Shown here piece after piece: positions 51,847 through 59,731 of a stretch of DNA of 64,000 nt. The first letter of the stretch is position 1; the number at the start of each line of letters is the position of its first letter. Under the pieces are notes generated by a model. The model was not told the DNA's origin and did not search any database. It saw only the letters and a program-made list of their open reading frames with translations. Origin of the DNA: an uncultured Streptomyces sp. (lineage in GTDB: Bacteria; Actinomycetota; Actinomycetes; Streptomycetales; Streptomycetaceae); assembly GCF_947488945.1 (NCBI RefSeq), contig NZ_CANLBS010000010.1, positions 186,001 through 250,000 on the forward strand, written 5' to 3'. The position numbers and the translations under genes were made by a program.

Positions 51847-52845
51847 ATGGCTCCGACGATCGACATCGACAGGTACACCAAGGGCGTGCTCGACGGGCAG
51901 CGGGCCTACGTGGCCCGCGCCATCACCCTGGTCGAATCGACCCGGCCCGACCACCGGGCGCTGGCCCAGCAGTTGCTGGGCCACCTGCTGCCGCACGCGG
52001 GGCGGGCCCGGCGGATCGGCATCAGCGGAGTGCCCGGGGTCGGCAAGTCGACGTTCATCGACGCGCTCGGCACCCTGCTGACCGGCCTCGGCCACCGGGT
52101 CGCGGTGCTCGCCGTGGACCCGTCCTCCAGCCGGACGGGCGGGTCCATCCTGGGCGACAAGACCCGGATGGAACGGCTGGCGGTGGACCCGCGGGCGTTC
52201 GTGCGCCCCTCCCCCACCGCCGGGACGCTCGGCGGGGTGGCGAAGGCGACCCGTGAGTCCATCGTGGTGATGGAGGCGGCGGGTTACGACGTCGTGCTGG
52301 TGGAGACGGTGGGGGTGGGCCAGTCGGAGACCGCGGTCGCCAACATGGTGGACACCTTTCTGCTGCTGACGCTGGCCCGCACCGGTGACCAGTTGCAGGG
52401 CATCAAGAAGGGCGTGCTGGAGCTGGCGGACGCGATCGCCGTCAACAAGGCCGACGGTCCGCACGAGCGGGACGCCCGGTCGGCGGCCCGCGAACTCGCG
52501 GGCGCGCTGCGACTGATGCACCCGGCCGACGCCGCCTGGACGCCGCCGGTGCTCACCTGCAGCGCCCGCGAGTCGACAGGGCTGGACACCCTGTGGGAAC
52601 GGCTGGAGCAGCACCGCGAGCTGCTGGACTCCACCGGACGGCTGGCGGCGAAGCGACGCGAGCAGCAGGTGGACTGGACCTGGACCATGGTCCGCGACGA
52701 ACTGCTGGACAGCCTGCGCGCCCACCCCGCCGTCCGCGCGCTCGCGCCGGAACTGGAACGGCGGGTGCGCGAGGGCGGACTGACGCCGACCCTGGCGGCG
52801 GAACGCATCCTCGGCGCGTTCCGGGGGGACGCCGGGAAGGCGTGA
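51847..52845 (+). CDS. meaB: Methylmalonyl-CoA mutase-associated GTPase MeaB
   Basis: A 332-residue G3E-type GTPase that gates delivery of adenosylcobalamin to the mutase and protects it from inactivation. The Walker A motif GVPGVGKST is at 61-69. VAVLAVDPSSSRTGGSILGDKTRM is a hallmark of the family, VETVGVGQSE is the Walker B/switch region and NKADGP the base-specificity loop. It has the usual C-terminal dimerisation helices. The position directly behind mutB supports the assignment. A hairpin follows. Confidence 0.95.
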   Translation: MAPTIDIDRYTKGVLDGQRAYVARAITLVESTRPDHRALAQQLLGHLLPHAGRARRIGISGVPGVGKSTFIDALGTLLTGLGHRVAVLAVDPSSSRTGGSILGDKTRMERLAVDPRAFVRPSPTAGTLGGVAKATRESIVVMEAAGYDVVLVETVGVGQSETAVANMVDTFLLLTLARTGDQLQGIKKGVLELADAIAVNKADGPHERDARSAARELAGALRLMHPADAAWTPPVLTCSARESTGLDTLWERLEQHRELLDSTGRLAAKRREQQVDWTWTMVRDELLDSLRAHPAVRALAPELERRVREGGLTPTLAAERILGAFRGDAGKA

Positions 52846-52907
52846 CTTCCGCGCGTCGACGCGTGCTCGGCGCGCGCACGACTGGCGTCCGGGCGTGGTC
52901 CCGGCCG

Positions 52908-52958
52908 GGCACGCCTTGCCGGCACGCGTTCCCAGCACGCGTTCCCGGCACGCAGGGG
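52908..52958. repeat. Three and a half tandem copies of a 13-nt repeat
   Basis: Copies at 52908-52920, 52921-52933 and 52934-52946 (consensus GGCACGCGTTCCC, with 2-3 differences) are followed by a partial copy. The last full copy supplies the left arm of the adjoining hairpin. It lies between convergent meaB and the siderophore-interacting protein gene. Confidence 0.7.
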
Positions 52959-52968
52959 CCGGGAACGC
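52939..52968. terminator. Hairpin after meaB built from the tandem repeat
   Basis: A perfect 11-bp stem (GCGTTCCCGGC, 52939-52949, with 52958-52968) and 8-nt loop lies between convergent genes, 94 nt past meaB and 44 nt past the opposing stop. Probably a bidirectional terminator. Confidence 0.7.
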
Positions 52969-53011
52969 GAACGCCCGTCAGGTGGCAGGCGGGGTCGGGG
53001 CAGGTGGGCTG

Positions 53012-53854
53012 TCAGGCCACGCGTTCGCGGACGCGGGCGACCTTGGCCTTCTTCTCGCTCTTCCAGAAGCCGGAGAACGTGATGCGGTCCTTGGGGAGCC
53101 CCGCGCGGACCAGGTGGCGACGCCCCTCGGTGGCGAGCGTCGACTCGCCGACGACGAAGGCGTATCCCGCGGCGTCGAACGACTCGTGGCGGCGCAGTTC
53201 CTCCAGTGCCGCCTCACCGGGCACCGCGGACGCGTCGTCACGGACGACCCACGTCACCGCGACGCCGGCCGGCGCGTCGAGCGTGCGGCAGTCGCCCGCG
53301 AGCGGGACCTCCTGGATGACCCGGCCCACGGCGTCGCGCGGGAGGGAGCGCAGGATTCCGACGGTGGAGGGCAGGCCGCTCTCGTCGGCGACCACCAGCA
53401 CCTCGGTGGCGTCGTCCGGGCGGTCGAAGATGAGGCCCTGGTCCAGCAGGGCGACGGGGTCGCCGGGCCGGGCCGCGCAGGCCCAGATCGCCGCGGCGCC
53501 CTCGGGCTCGCCCGCCGGGCCGCAGTGCACGACGAACTCGACGTCCAACTCGGCCACGTCCGGACGGAAGCCGGCGACGGTGTAGTTGGCACAGTGCGGC
53601 CGCACTGCTTCGGGGAGGGCGTAGTACGGGTCCCACCACCGCGCGCCGGTCAGCTCCGGGAGGACGAACTCGTCCTGGTGCGGCAGGCACACGAAGAGGC
53701 GGAACCAGTGGTCGTAACCCATCCACGGGAAGTCGCCGAGGGTGTCGCCGGTGACCGTCACCCGTTGCATGGAGGGGGAGACTCGCAGGCTGCGGACCAC
53801 ATGGCCGCGGAACAGACCGGGTTGCTCAGGCATGAGCCTGGGGGTTTTCGCCAC
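53012..53854 (-). CDS. Siderophore-interacting protein (FAD-dependent ferric-siderophore reductase)
   Basis: A 280-residue SIP-family flavoprotein: an FAD-binding barrel (FRGHVVRSLRVSPSMQRVTVTGDTL, DHWFRLFV) followed by a NAD(P)H-binding half with VLVVADESGLPSTVGILRSLP and ending SGFWKSEKKAKV. It should reduce imported ferric siderophores to release iron. In place of the usual flavin-contact R-x-Y-T the protein has ANYTV (Asn90-Tyr91-Thr92), a variant of note. GTG at 53854 is used; ATG at 53833 is an alternative. An iron box begins five bases upstream of the GTG, so it is iron-repressed. Confidence 0.85.
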   Translation of the reverse strand: MAKTPRLMPEQPGLFRGHVVRSLRVSPSMQRVTVTGDTLGDFPWMGYDHWFRLFVCLPHQDEFVLPELTGARWWDPYYALPEAVRPHCANYTVAGFRPDVAELDVEFVVHCGPAGEPEGAAAIWACAARPGDPVALLDQGLIFDRPDDATEVLVVADESGLPSTVGILRSLPRDAVGRVIQEVPLAGDCRTLDAPAGVAVTWVVRDDASAVPGEAALEELRRHESFDAAGYAFVVGESTLATEGRRHLVRAGLPKDRITFSGFWKSEKKAKVARVRERVA

Positions 53855-53858
53855 GAAG

Positions 53859-53877
53859 CAAGGTTAGCCTAAGTTAA
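53859..53877 (-). promoter_or_regulatory. Iron box (DmdR1/IdeR operator)
   Basis: Read on the minus strand the site is TTAACTTAGGCTAACCTTG, matching the streptomycete iron-box pattern TTAGGTTAGGCTCACCTAA in the TTAGGCTAACCT core. It lies immediately before the start of the siderophore-interacting protein gene, so DmdR1-type repressor bound with iron should block transcription. Confidence 0.75.
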
Positions 53878-54165
53878 CCCCCTGCCCCAAGGGGGGTGCC
53901 GCCCCGAATCGCCCGCCCCGCCGGCACGGCGGCGGCCGACCCGCCCGCGCCGGGTGACGCGCCGCCGGGTCCGGTCCGCTCCGGGCCGGGCCCGGCGGCC
54001 GTTGGACGCACGGCGAGCCCGGACCTGCGGTCGTGGACACACGGAGGGCCGCCGGGCGACGCCGGGAGTTCACCCGGCCGCCGCCTCCCGCTCGCCCCCG
54101 GCTGCGACCATCCGCTCCGTCACTCGGCGCGCACCCGGCGCGCACTGTCGTGCAACGGAGGACCG
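53878..54165. other. 288-nt divergent intergenic region
   Basis: Between the siderophore-interacting protein and the phytase-like protein. Apart from the adjacent iron box I see no motif. The plus-strand frames through it are proline/arginine-rich and non-coding in character. A strong CGGAGGA ribosome site at 54156-54162 marks the real start of the next gene. Confidence 0.35.
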
Positions 54166-56481
54166 ATGCCCCCCAAGAGAACGTACGCCGCCCTCGGCGC
54201 CCTGGTCGTCGCCGGCGGCCTGCTGGCCGGTTCGGGAGCGGCGAGCGCGCATCAGCGGCCGCAGCCTCAGCCGCAGGGGCCCTCGGCGTTCCAGCGCACC
54301 GCCACCTACCCGGTGTTCCAGAACCGGCCGGCCGGTGAGGACCCGGCGACCGCGACCGTCGCCGAGATCTCCGCGACCAGCGAGGACGGCCGGACCCTGG
54401 TCTACACGGACGCCGTGGCCCGCCGCATCGGATTCCTCGACATCAGCGACCCGGCCGCGCCGCGCGGACTGGGCACCCTCTCCCTGGCCGGGCTCGGCGA
54501 CGCCGAGGACGAGCCGACCTCGGTCGCGGTGGTCGGCGAGCACGTCCTGGTCGTGGTCAACACCAGCGCCGGTTACGCCGAACCGTCCGGGCGCCTCGAC
54601 GTCATCTCGCTGCGCGACCGCCGCCGGGTGGCCACCTTCGACCTGGGCGGGCAGCCGGACTCGATCGCGATCACCAAGGACGAGCGGTACGCGGCCGTCG
54701 CCGTCGAGAACGAGCGCGACGAGGAGGCGACCCCTCCGGGAGGCGAAGAGGGCGACCTCCCGCAGGCGCCCGCCGGATTCGTGCAGATCGTGGACCTGAA
54801 GGGCACCTCGCCCCAGCAGTGGCGCACCCGCGCCGTGCCGTTCACCCGGCCCGACGGCACCGCGCTGCCCGCGCTGAGCGCCGCCGGCATCGCCGCGCCG
54901 ACCGATCCGGAGCCGGAGTACGTCACCGTCAACGGCAAGGGTCAGCTCGCCGTCACGCTGCAGGAGAACAACGGCGTCGTGCTGGTCGACCTGCCGACCG
55001 GCCGGATCACCAAGGCCTTCAGCGCCGGGACGGCCACCGTGCGCGGCATCGACACCGTCAAGGACGGGGTGATCGACCAGACCGGCTCGATCACCGGTGT
55101 GGCGCGCGAGCCCGACGCGGTGAGCTGGATCGACGACCGCTACCTGGCCACGGCCAACGAGGGCGACTGGAAGGGCGGCACCCGGGGCTGGTCCGTCTTC
55201 GACAGCCGCACCGGCAAGGTCGTGTGGGACGCGGGCAACTCCTTCGAGCGCCTGGCGGTCCGTCACGGCCTGCACAACGAGGACCGCTCGGCGAAGAAGG
55301 GCACCGAGCCCGAGGGCGTGACGGTCGCCACCTTCGACGGCGTGCGCTACGCCTTCGTCGGCTCCGAGCGCAGCAACTTCGTCGCCGTGTACGACCTGAG
55401 CCGGCCGACGGCCCCGGTCTTCCGCCAGCTGCTCGCCACCACCAACGGTCCCGAAGGGCTGCTGCCGATCCCGTCCCGCGGCCTGCTCGCGGTCTCCAGC
55501 GAGGAGGACGACGCCTCGGCCGGTGTCCGGGCCTCCGTCAGCCTCTTCCGGCTGGGCAGGGGCGCCTCCGCCTTCCCCGGCATCGTGTCGGCCGACGACC
55601 CGGCCGGCGCGCCGATCGGCTGGGGCGCGCTCGGCGCGCTGTCCGCCGTCCCCGGCCGTCCGCACGAGTTGTACACCGTCACCGACGCCGCGTACGACGT
55701 GACCCGGATCCTGACCGTCGACACGGCCCGCAGGCCGGCGGTCATCACCCGCTCGCTGACCGTCAAGGACGCGGCGGGCGAGCCGGTCGGCTACGACGCC
55801 GAAGGCATCCACGCCCGCCCCCGGGGCGGTTTCTGGCTCGCCGTCGAGGGCGCGACCGGTGCCGGGAACCAGTTGGTGCGGCTCGACCGGGACGGCGTCA
55901 CCCAGCAGGTCGTCACGCTCCCGGCGGACGTCGCCGCCGGGCTGGGCAAGCAGGGCTTCGAAGGGGTCACCGCCACCGCCGACCGCGAGGGCCACGAGAT
56001 CCTCTGGGCAACCCTGCAGCGGGAGGTCGCGGGCGACCCGGCCGGTGTGGTGCGCCTGGGCCGGTACGACGTGCGGGCCGGTACCTGGAGCTGGTACGGC
56101 TACCGGATCGGCGCCACCGGCACCCCTGGCGACTGGATCGGCCTCTCCGAGATCACCGCGGTCGGCGGTCGGCTCGCACTGGTCGAACGCGACAAGTTGA
56201 ACGGTCCCGCCGCCGCGGTCAAGCGGATCTACACGGTCGGTCTGCCGCAGTCCGCCGCCCCGGCCGGGAAGTTGCCGGTGCTGCCCAAGACACTGGCCGA
56301 GGACGTGCTGCCCGAACTGCGCGCCACCGGCGGCTGGACCCAGGAGAAGCTGGAGGGGCTGGCGGTCGGCGGGGACGGCCGGGTCTACGCCGTCACGGAC
56401 AACGACGGCGTGGAGGACGCCACGGGCGAGACGGTGTTCCTGCGTCTGGGGTCGAGCCGGAAGGTGTTCGGCCGGGACTGA
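54166..56481 (+). CDS. Exported phytase-like esterase/beta-propeller protein
   Basis: A 771-residue secreted protein with a Sec leader (KRTYAALGALVVAGGLLAGSGAASA). The first half has propeller-like repeats of the LVIVD/choice-of-anchor type (YTDAVARRIGFLDISDPAAP, GRLDVISLRDRRRVATFDLGG). The second half resembles the esterase-like phytase domain (GYDAEGIHARPRGGFWLAVEG, KLEGLAVGGDGRVYAVTDNDGV). Such proteins are annotated as alkaline-phosphatase- or phytase-like, but the activity is unproven. ATG at 54166 with CGGAGG. It neighbours an iron-regulated gene, but no iron box faces it. Confidence 0.75.
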   Translation: MPPKRTYAALGALVVAGGLLAGSGAASAHQRPQPQPQGPSAFQRTATYPVFQNRPAGEDPATATVAEISATSEDGRTLVYTDAVARRIGFLDISDPAAPRGLGTLSLAGLGDAEDEPTSVAVVGEHVLVVVNTSAGYAEPSGRLDVISLRDRRRVATFDLGGQPDSIAITKDERYAAVAVENERDEEATPPGGEEGDLPQAPAGFVQIVDLKGTSPQQWRTRAVPFTRPDGTALPALSAAGIAAPTDPEPEYVTVNGKGQLAVTLQENNGVVLVDLPTGRITKAFSAGTATVRGIDTVKDGVIDQTGSITGVAREPDAVSWIDDRYLATANEGDWKGGTRGWSVFDSRTGKVVWDAGNSFERLAVRHGLHNEDRSAKKGTEPEGVTVATFDGVRYAFVGSERSNFVAVYDLSRPTAPVFRQLLATTNGPEGLLPIPSRGLLAVSSEEDDASAGVRASVSLFRLGRGASAFPGIVSADDPAGAPIGWGALGALSAVPGRPHELYTVTDAAYDVTRILTVDTARRPAVITRSLTVKDAAGEPVGYDAEGIHARPRGGFWLAVEGATGAGNQLVRLDRDGVTQQVVTLPADVAAGLGKQGFEGVTATADREGHEILWATLQREVAGDPAGVVRLGRYDVRAGTWSWYGYRIGATGTPGDWIGLSEITAVGGRLALVERDKLNGPAAAVKRIYTVGLPQSAAPAGKLPVLPKTLAEDVLPELRATGGWTQEKLEGLAVGGDGRVYAVTDNDGVEDATGETVFLRLGSSRKVFGRD

Positions 56482-56560
56482 CCCGGCGACCGGTCCGGCC
56501 GGTCGCGGGGCACGCGCCCCACGACCGGCTTTGGACCGCTTGATCATTCCCCCGCCCTCG

Positions 56561-56592
56561 CCGGTGGACGCCTCCCCCGAGGCGTCCACCGG
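56561..56592. terminator. 14-bp hairpin between the phytase-like and SpaA-like genes
   Basis: Arms 56561-56574 and 56579-56592 (CCGGTGGACGCCTC and complement) pair perfectly with a CCCC loop. It sits 80 nt after the plus-strand stop and 23 nt after the opposing stop. A smaller stem (GCGACCGG/CCGGTCGC, about 56485-56505) lies closer to the plus-strand gene. Confidence 0.75.
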
Positions 56593-56614
56593 GTGGCCGG
56601 GCCTGCCGGGTGCG

Positions 56615-57064
56615 TCAGCGGACGGTGGTGACCCGGCTCTCCTTCCGGGACGCGCAGTTGGAGTTGTCCACGGAGACGTAGACGTTGGCGATGGCGCCGC
56701 CCCAGCTCACGCAGTACCCCTTGCCGTAGACCCGGGCCGGGCCGGCGTAGGAGGTGAAGTTGCCGTCGTCGCCGGCGTACTCGTCCGTCGCGGGGACGTA
56801 GACGTACGTGGACATGGCCTTGGCGGTGCCCGGGGTGGAGCGGATGGTCGCGACGCAGTTCTTGCCGTTCGTGGAGTTGTACGTCAGGTAGACGGTGCCC
56901 AGCGAGCCGATCGGCGCGGAGTTGACGGTCTTGTAGGCGCTGCCGCAGACCCCCTGCGGAGTGACGTTCGGCGCCGCCTGGGCGGTGGCGCCGGACAGGA
57001 CGGTGGCACCCGCCACGAGTGCGGTCACCGCGCCGACGGCCGCGACATTACGCATGTATCCCAT
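56615..57064 (-). CDS. spaA: Spore-associated protein A (SpaA)-like secreted protein
   Basis: A 149-residue exported protein with a Sec leader (YMRNVAAVGAVTALVAGATV, cleavage after AQA). The mature part NVTPQGVCGSAYKTVNSAPIGSLG, VYLTYNSTNGKNCVATI, NFTSYAGPARVYGKGYCVSWGG and C-terminal SNC matches the spore-associated protein A family. Four cysteines probably form two disulfides. ATG at 57064 directly follows GGGGGAAATC; upstream in-frame ATGs (57076, 57103) lack such a site. A small stem-loop sits just before the ribosome site. Its role on the spore or hyphal surface is unknown. Confidence 0.75.
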   Translation of the reverse strand: MGYMRNVAAVGAVTALVAGATVLSGATAQAAPNVTPQGVCGSAYKTVNSAPIGSLGTVYLTYNSTNGKNCVATIRSTPGTAKAMSTYVYVPATDEYAGDDGNFTSYAGPARVYGKGYCVSWGGAIANVYVSVDNSNCASRKESRVTTVR

Positions 57065-57082
57065 GATTTCCCCCATGTGACT

Positions 57083-57103
57083 GTGCGAGCGTTTTGCTCG
57101 CAC
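57083..57103 (-). promoter_or_regulatory. Leader stem-loop of the SpaA-like gene
   Basis: GTGCGAGC (57083-57090) and GCTCGCAC (57096-57103) form an 8-bp perfect stem with a 5-nt loop. It lies 18 nt upstream of the ATG and ends about 8 nt before the ribosome site. Could affect translation or mRNA stability, or mark an operator. Confidence 0.4.
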
Positions 57104-57207
57104 TTGATAGACCCTCGTGCGGCACGGATGGTTGCATCCGATTCACGCGAAGTGCCGGAAACTTCATGGGGGCCGACGGAATGCGCGCGTCCGCACCTCA
57201 CGGCGCG

Positions 57208-58023
57208 TCAGCCGTGGGAGCCCTCCCGACCGAGGGTCTCCACGGGCCCGGCGCCGGGGCGGGTCCACTGCGGCACGGGGCGGCTCGTCGGCCCCCAGGT
57301 GGCGACGCCGTCGGCGTCCGAGCGCCAGTACCAGCACGCGTCCCGGTCGGTGGGCGGGCGGCGTCGGCCGCCGTCGTCCACTTCCGACGGGCCCTCGGGG
57401 CGGTCCTCCCACGCCTCACCGCGGCCGTAGGGCGTCATGTCGAGCAGGCCGAAGGTCCCGTTGGCCGGTTCGTTGCCGCGGCCCGTCGTGGAGTAGGTGA
57501 GGAACGCCCGGTCGCCGTCGCGCAGGAAGCAGACGAGATGGCCCATGTCGCCGCCGACCGGCGCCGGTAGCCCCCGTACCGAGTACCAGGGCTGGGTGTA
57601 ACCCATGAAGGCGACGAACGGGGCCACCTCGTCCCACGCGCCGGTGGTCACGACGGCGAAGGAGACGCCACGGGCGTTGAGGTACTCGGTGTCCTTCAGG
57701 TGCCAGGCCGCGTTGGTGCATCCTTCGCACTGCCCCTGATGCGGCGCCCCGTCCCACCACATGTGCTGGTAGATCACCAGTTCGTCGCGCCCCTGGAAGA
57801 GTTCGAGGAAGGGGATGGGGCCGTCGGCCCCCACGACCTCGGCGGTGGCGTCGATCTCGACCCTCGGCAGCCGCCGCCGGGCCGCGGCGATCGCGTCGCC
57901 CTCGCGGGTGTGGGCCTTCTCGCGGACCAGCAGTCCCTCGCGTGCCGCCTCCCAGGCGGCCAGGCCGACGACCGGCGGCCCTCCGGGAGGTGCGCTGCTC
58001 GCGTGGCCGGGTGTGGTGCTCAT
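57208..58023 (-). CDS. DUF899 (thioredoxin-like) family protein
   Basis: A 271-residue member of DUF899, recognisable by the N-terminal helix EAAREGLLVREKAHTREGDAIAAARRRLP, the strand-loop IYQHMWWDG...QCEGCTNAAWHL and CFLRDGDRAFLTYSTTGRG. The CEGCTN segment sits where thioredoxins have CxxC, and the last part ends in a WYWRSDADGVA tail. A redox function is suggested for the family but not proved. ATG at 58023 follows CGGAGGAC. Divergent from the rho-like gene across 484 nt. Confidence 0.8.
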   Translation of the reverse strand: MSTTPGHASSAPPGGPPVVGLAAWEAAREGLLVREKAHTREGDAIAAARRRLPRVEIDATAEVVGADGPIPFLELFQGRDELVIYQHMWWDGAPHQGQCEGCTNAAWHLKDTEYLNARGVSFAVVTTGAWDEVAPFVAFMGYTQPWYSVRGLPAPVGGDMGHLVCFLRDGDRAFLTYSTTGRGNEPANGTFGLLDMTPYGRGEAWEDRPEGPSEVDDGGRRRPPTDRDACWYWRSDADGVATWGPTSRPVPQWTRPGAGPVETLGREGSHG

Positions 58024-58507
58024 GGCGTCCTCCGGTGTGGTTCGTGGTCGTGCGTTCCGAGGCTGCATGGTCCGTGCCGGGCGGCTCGCGGCCGTGCGGG
58101 TCGCCCGGCACGGGTCGTGCCGGACACGTCGGTGTACGGCGTCCCGCGCCTCTCACCGGTGCTGACTCCCGGACGGGCCGGAACTCATCGGCGCGTGCGA
58201 TCTCCCGGACGGCCCCCGAACCACCCCTTTCCCCCTTCCCGCGGCGGACACCCTGTGCTACGGTGCGACCAGCACGTCGTGCACGCCCCGTTCGCCGGGC
58301 GCCGGTGCTTCTTCCCTCCCGCTGCATCCCCCACGGCTCAGACGCCTGGTGGGCCTCCAGCGTTCTTCTTCCCTCCTGGTACCCCGGCGCGTCCCGTGCC
58401 CCGGTACCCCGGTCCGGTGCGGGCTCCACGCCCGCGGTGACGGGCGTGACGACGCCGCCCCTCCCTTCGCCGGGCCTCTCCCAGGCTTGTCCGCGAAAGG
58501 ACCTCCC
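58024..58507 (+). promoter_or_regulatory. 484-nt leader/promoter region of the second rho, with C/T-rich direct repeats
   Basis: No gene is convincing here. The 12-mer CTTCTTCCCTCC occurs at 58308-58319 and again at 58365-58376, within a pyrimidine-rich unstructured stretch of plus-strand sequence. Such C-rich RNA resembles Rho-utilisation sites, and E. coli rho is known to autoregulate by early termination in its leader. Autoregulation here is inference. GAAAGGA at 58493-58499 is the ribosome site. Confidence 0.4.
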
Positions 58508-59731
58508 ATGACCAGCACACTCGTACACCCCACGACGTCCCGGACCGCCGCGTCCCGGACCACGACACCCCGTGGCACCGCGTCCCGTACCGCCGCGTCC
58601 CGCACCGCCGCGTCCCGCACCGACCGGGCGCCGGCCGTTCCGGCGGCCGGGCTGCTCGACCTCGTCGCCGGCGGCCACGGCCTGCTGCGCGACCCCGACG
58701 GCCGGGCCCGCCCCGAGGACGTGCGGGTCTCCCCCGCCCTCGTACGCCGTCACGGCCTGCGCAAGGGCGACGCCGTGGCGGGTACGGCGCACGGGCCGCG
58801 CGATCTGGCGACCGTGGAGCGGATCAACGGCCGCGAGGCGGGCGCCCTCGACGGACGGCGGCACTTCCGCGACCTCACCCCGCTGCACCCCCGTGAGCGG
58901 CTGCGCCTGGAGACCCCCTCGGGCGGACCCGCGATGCGGGTGGTGGACCTGATCGCCCCGGTCGGCAAGGGCCAGCGCGGCCTGATCGTCGCACCGCCCC
59001 GGACCGGCAAGACGGTGCTGCTCCAGCAACTGGCCGCCGCGGTCACCGCCAACCACCCCGAGGCGCACCTGATGGTGGTGCTCGTCGACGAGCGCCCCGA
59101 GGAGGTGACCGACATGCGCCGTTCGGTGCGCGGCGAGGTGTACTCCTCGACGTTCGACCGTCCCGCCAAGGAGCACATCGCGCTGGCCGACCTGGCGGTG
59201 GAGCGCGCGAAACGGCTGGTGGAGCAGGGCGAGGACGTGGTGATCCTGCTCGACTCGCTGACCCGGCTGTGCCGGGCGCACAACACCGCCGCGGGCGCCG
59301 GCGGCCGCACGCTCAGCGGCGGCGTGGACGCCGGGGCGCTGGCCGGGCCGAAGAAGCTGTTCGGCGCGGCCCGGCTGGCCGAGGAAGGCGGGTCGCTGAC
59401 CATCCTGGCCACGGCCCTGGTGGACACCGGCTCGCGGGCCGACGACTTCTTCTTCGAGGAGCTCAAGGGCACCGGAAACATGGAGCTGCGGCTGGACCGC
59501 ACGCTCGCCGAGCAGCGGGTCTTCCCCGCGATCGGCATCGCCCCGTCCGGCACCCGACGCGACGAACTCCTGGTGCCCGCAGACGAGTTGGCGGCGGTCA
59601 AGGGGCTGCGGCGGGCACTGCACGGCCGGGACGGTCAGGGCGCGCTCCAGGCCCTGCTCGACAGGATCCGTACGACCCCGGACAACGCCGCCTTCGTCCG
59701 CCTGCTGCGGTCCACGGCCCCGAAGGCCTGA
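58508..59731 (+). CDS. rho2: Second, short transcription termination factor Rho paralogue
   Basis: A 407-residue Rho-type hexameric RNA helicase. After a 40-residue low-complexity start made of TAASRT-like repeats comes the cold-shock-like RNA-binding domain (LLDLVAGGHGLLRDPDGRARPEDVRVSP), then the motor: P-loop PPRTGKT (163-169), ILLDSLTRL (Walker B), Q loop TLSGGVDAGAL and R loop KGTGNMEL. Housekeeping actinobacterial Rho is usually longer with a large N-terminal insertion, so this is a paralogue. In the RNP1-like turn the E. coli Phe62 and Phe64 positions are His57 and Leu59, so primary-site RNA contacts may differ. The 3' end overlaps the frame of an antisense GNAT gene. Confidence 0.85.
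   Translation: MTSTLVHPTTSRTAASRTTTPRGTASRTAASRTAASRTDRAPAVPAAGLLDLVAGGHGLLRDPDGRARPEDVRVSPALVRRHGLRKGDAVAGTAHGPRDLATVERINGREAGALDGRRHFRDLTPLHPRERLRLETPSGGPAMRVVDLIAPVGKGQRGLIVAPPRTGKTVLLQQLAAAVTANHPEAHLMVVLVDERPEEVTDMRRSVRGEVYSSTFDRPAKEHIALADLAVERAKRLVEQGEDVVILLDSLTRLCRAHNTAAGAGGRTLSGGVDAGALAGPKKLFGAARLAEEGGSLTILATALVDTGSRADDFFFEELKGTGNMELRLDRTLAEQRVFPAIGIAPSGTRRDELLVPADELAAVKGLRRALHGRDGQGALQALLDRIRTTPDNAAFVRLLRSTAPKA

Noticed and set aside
49540..52938. A 1132-codon minus-strand open frame
   Set aside because: Lies antisense to the mutB-meaB genes, whose motifs are unmistakable. High GC removes stops in this frame.
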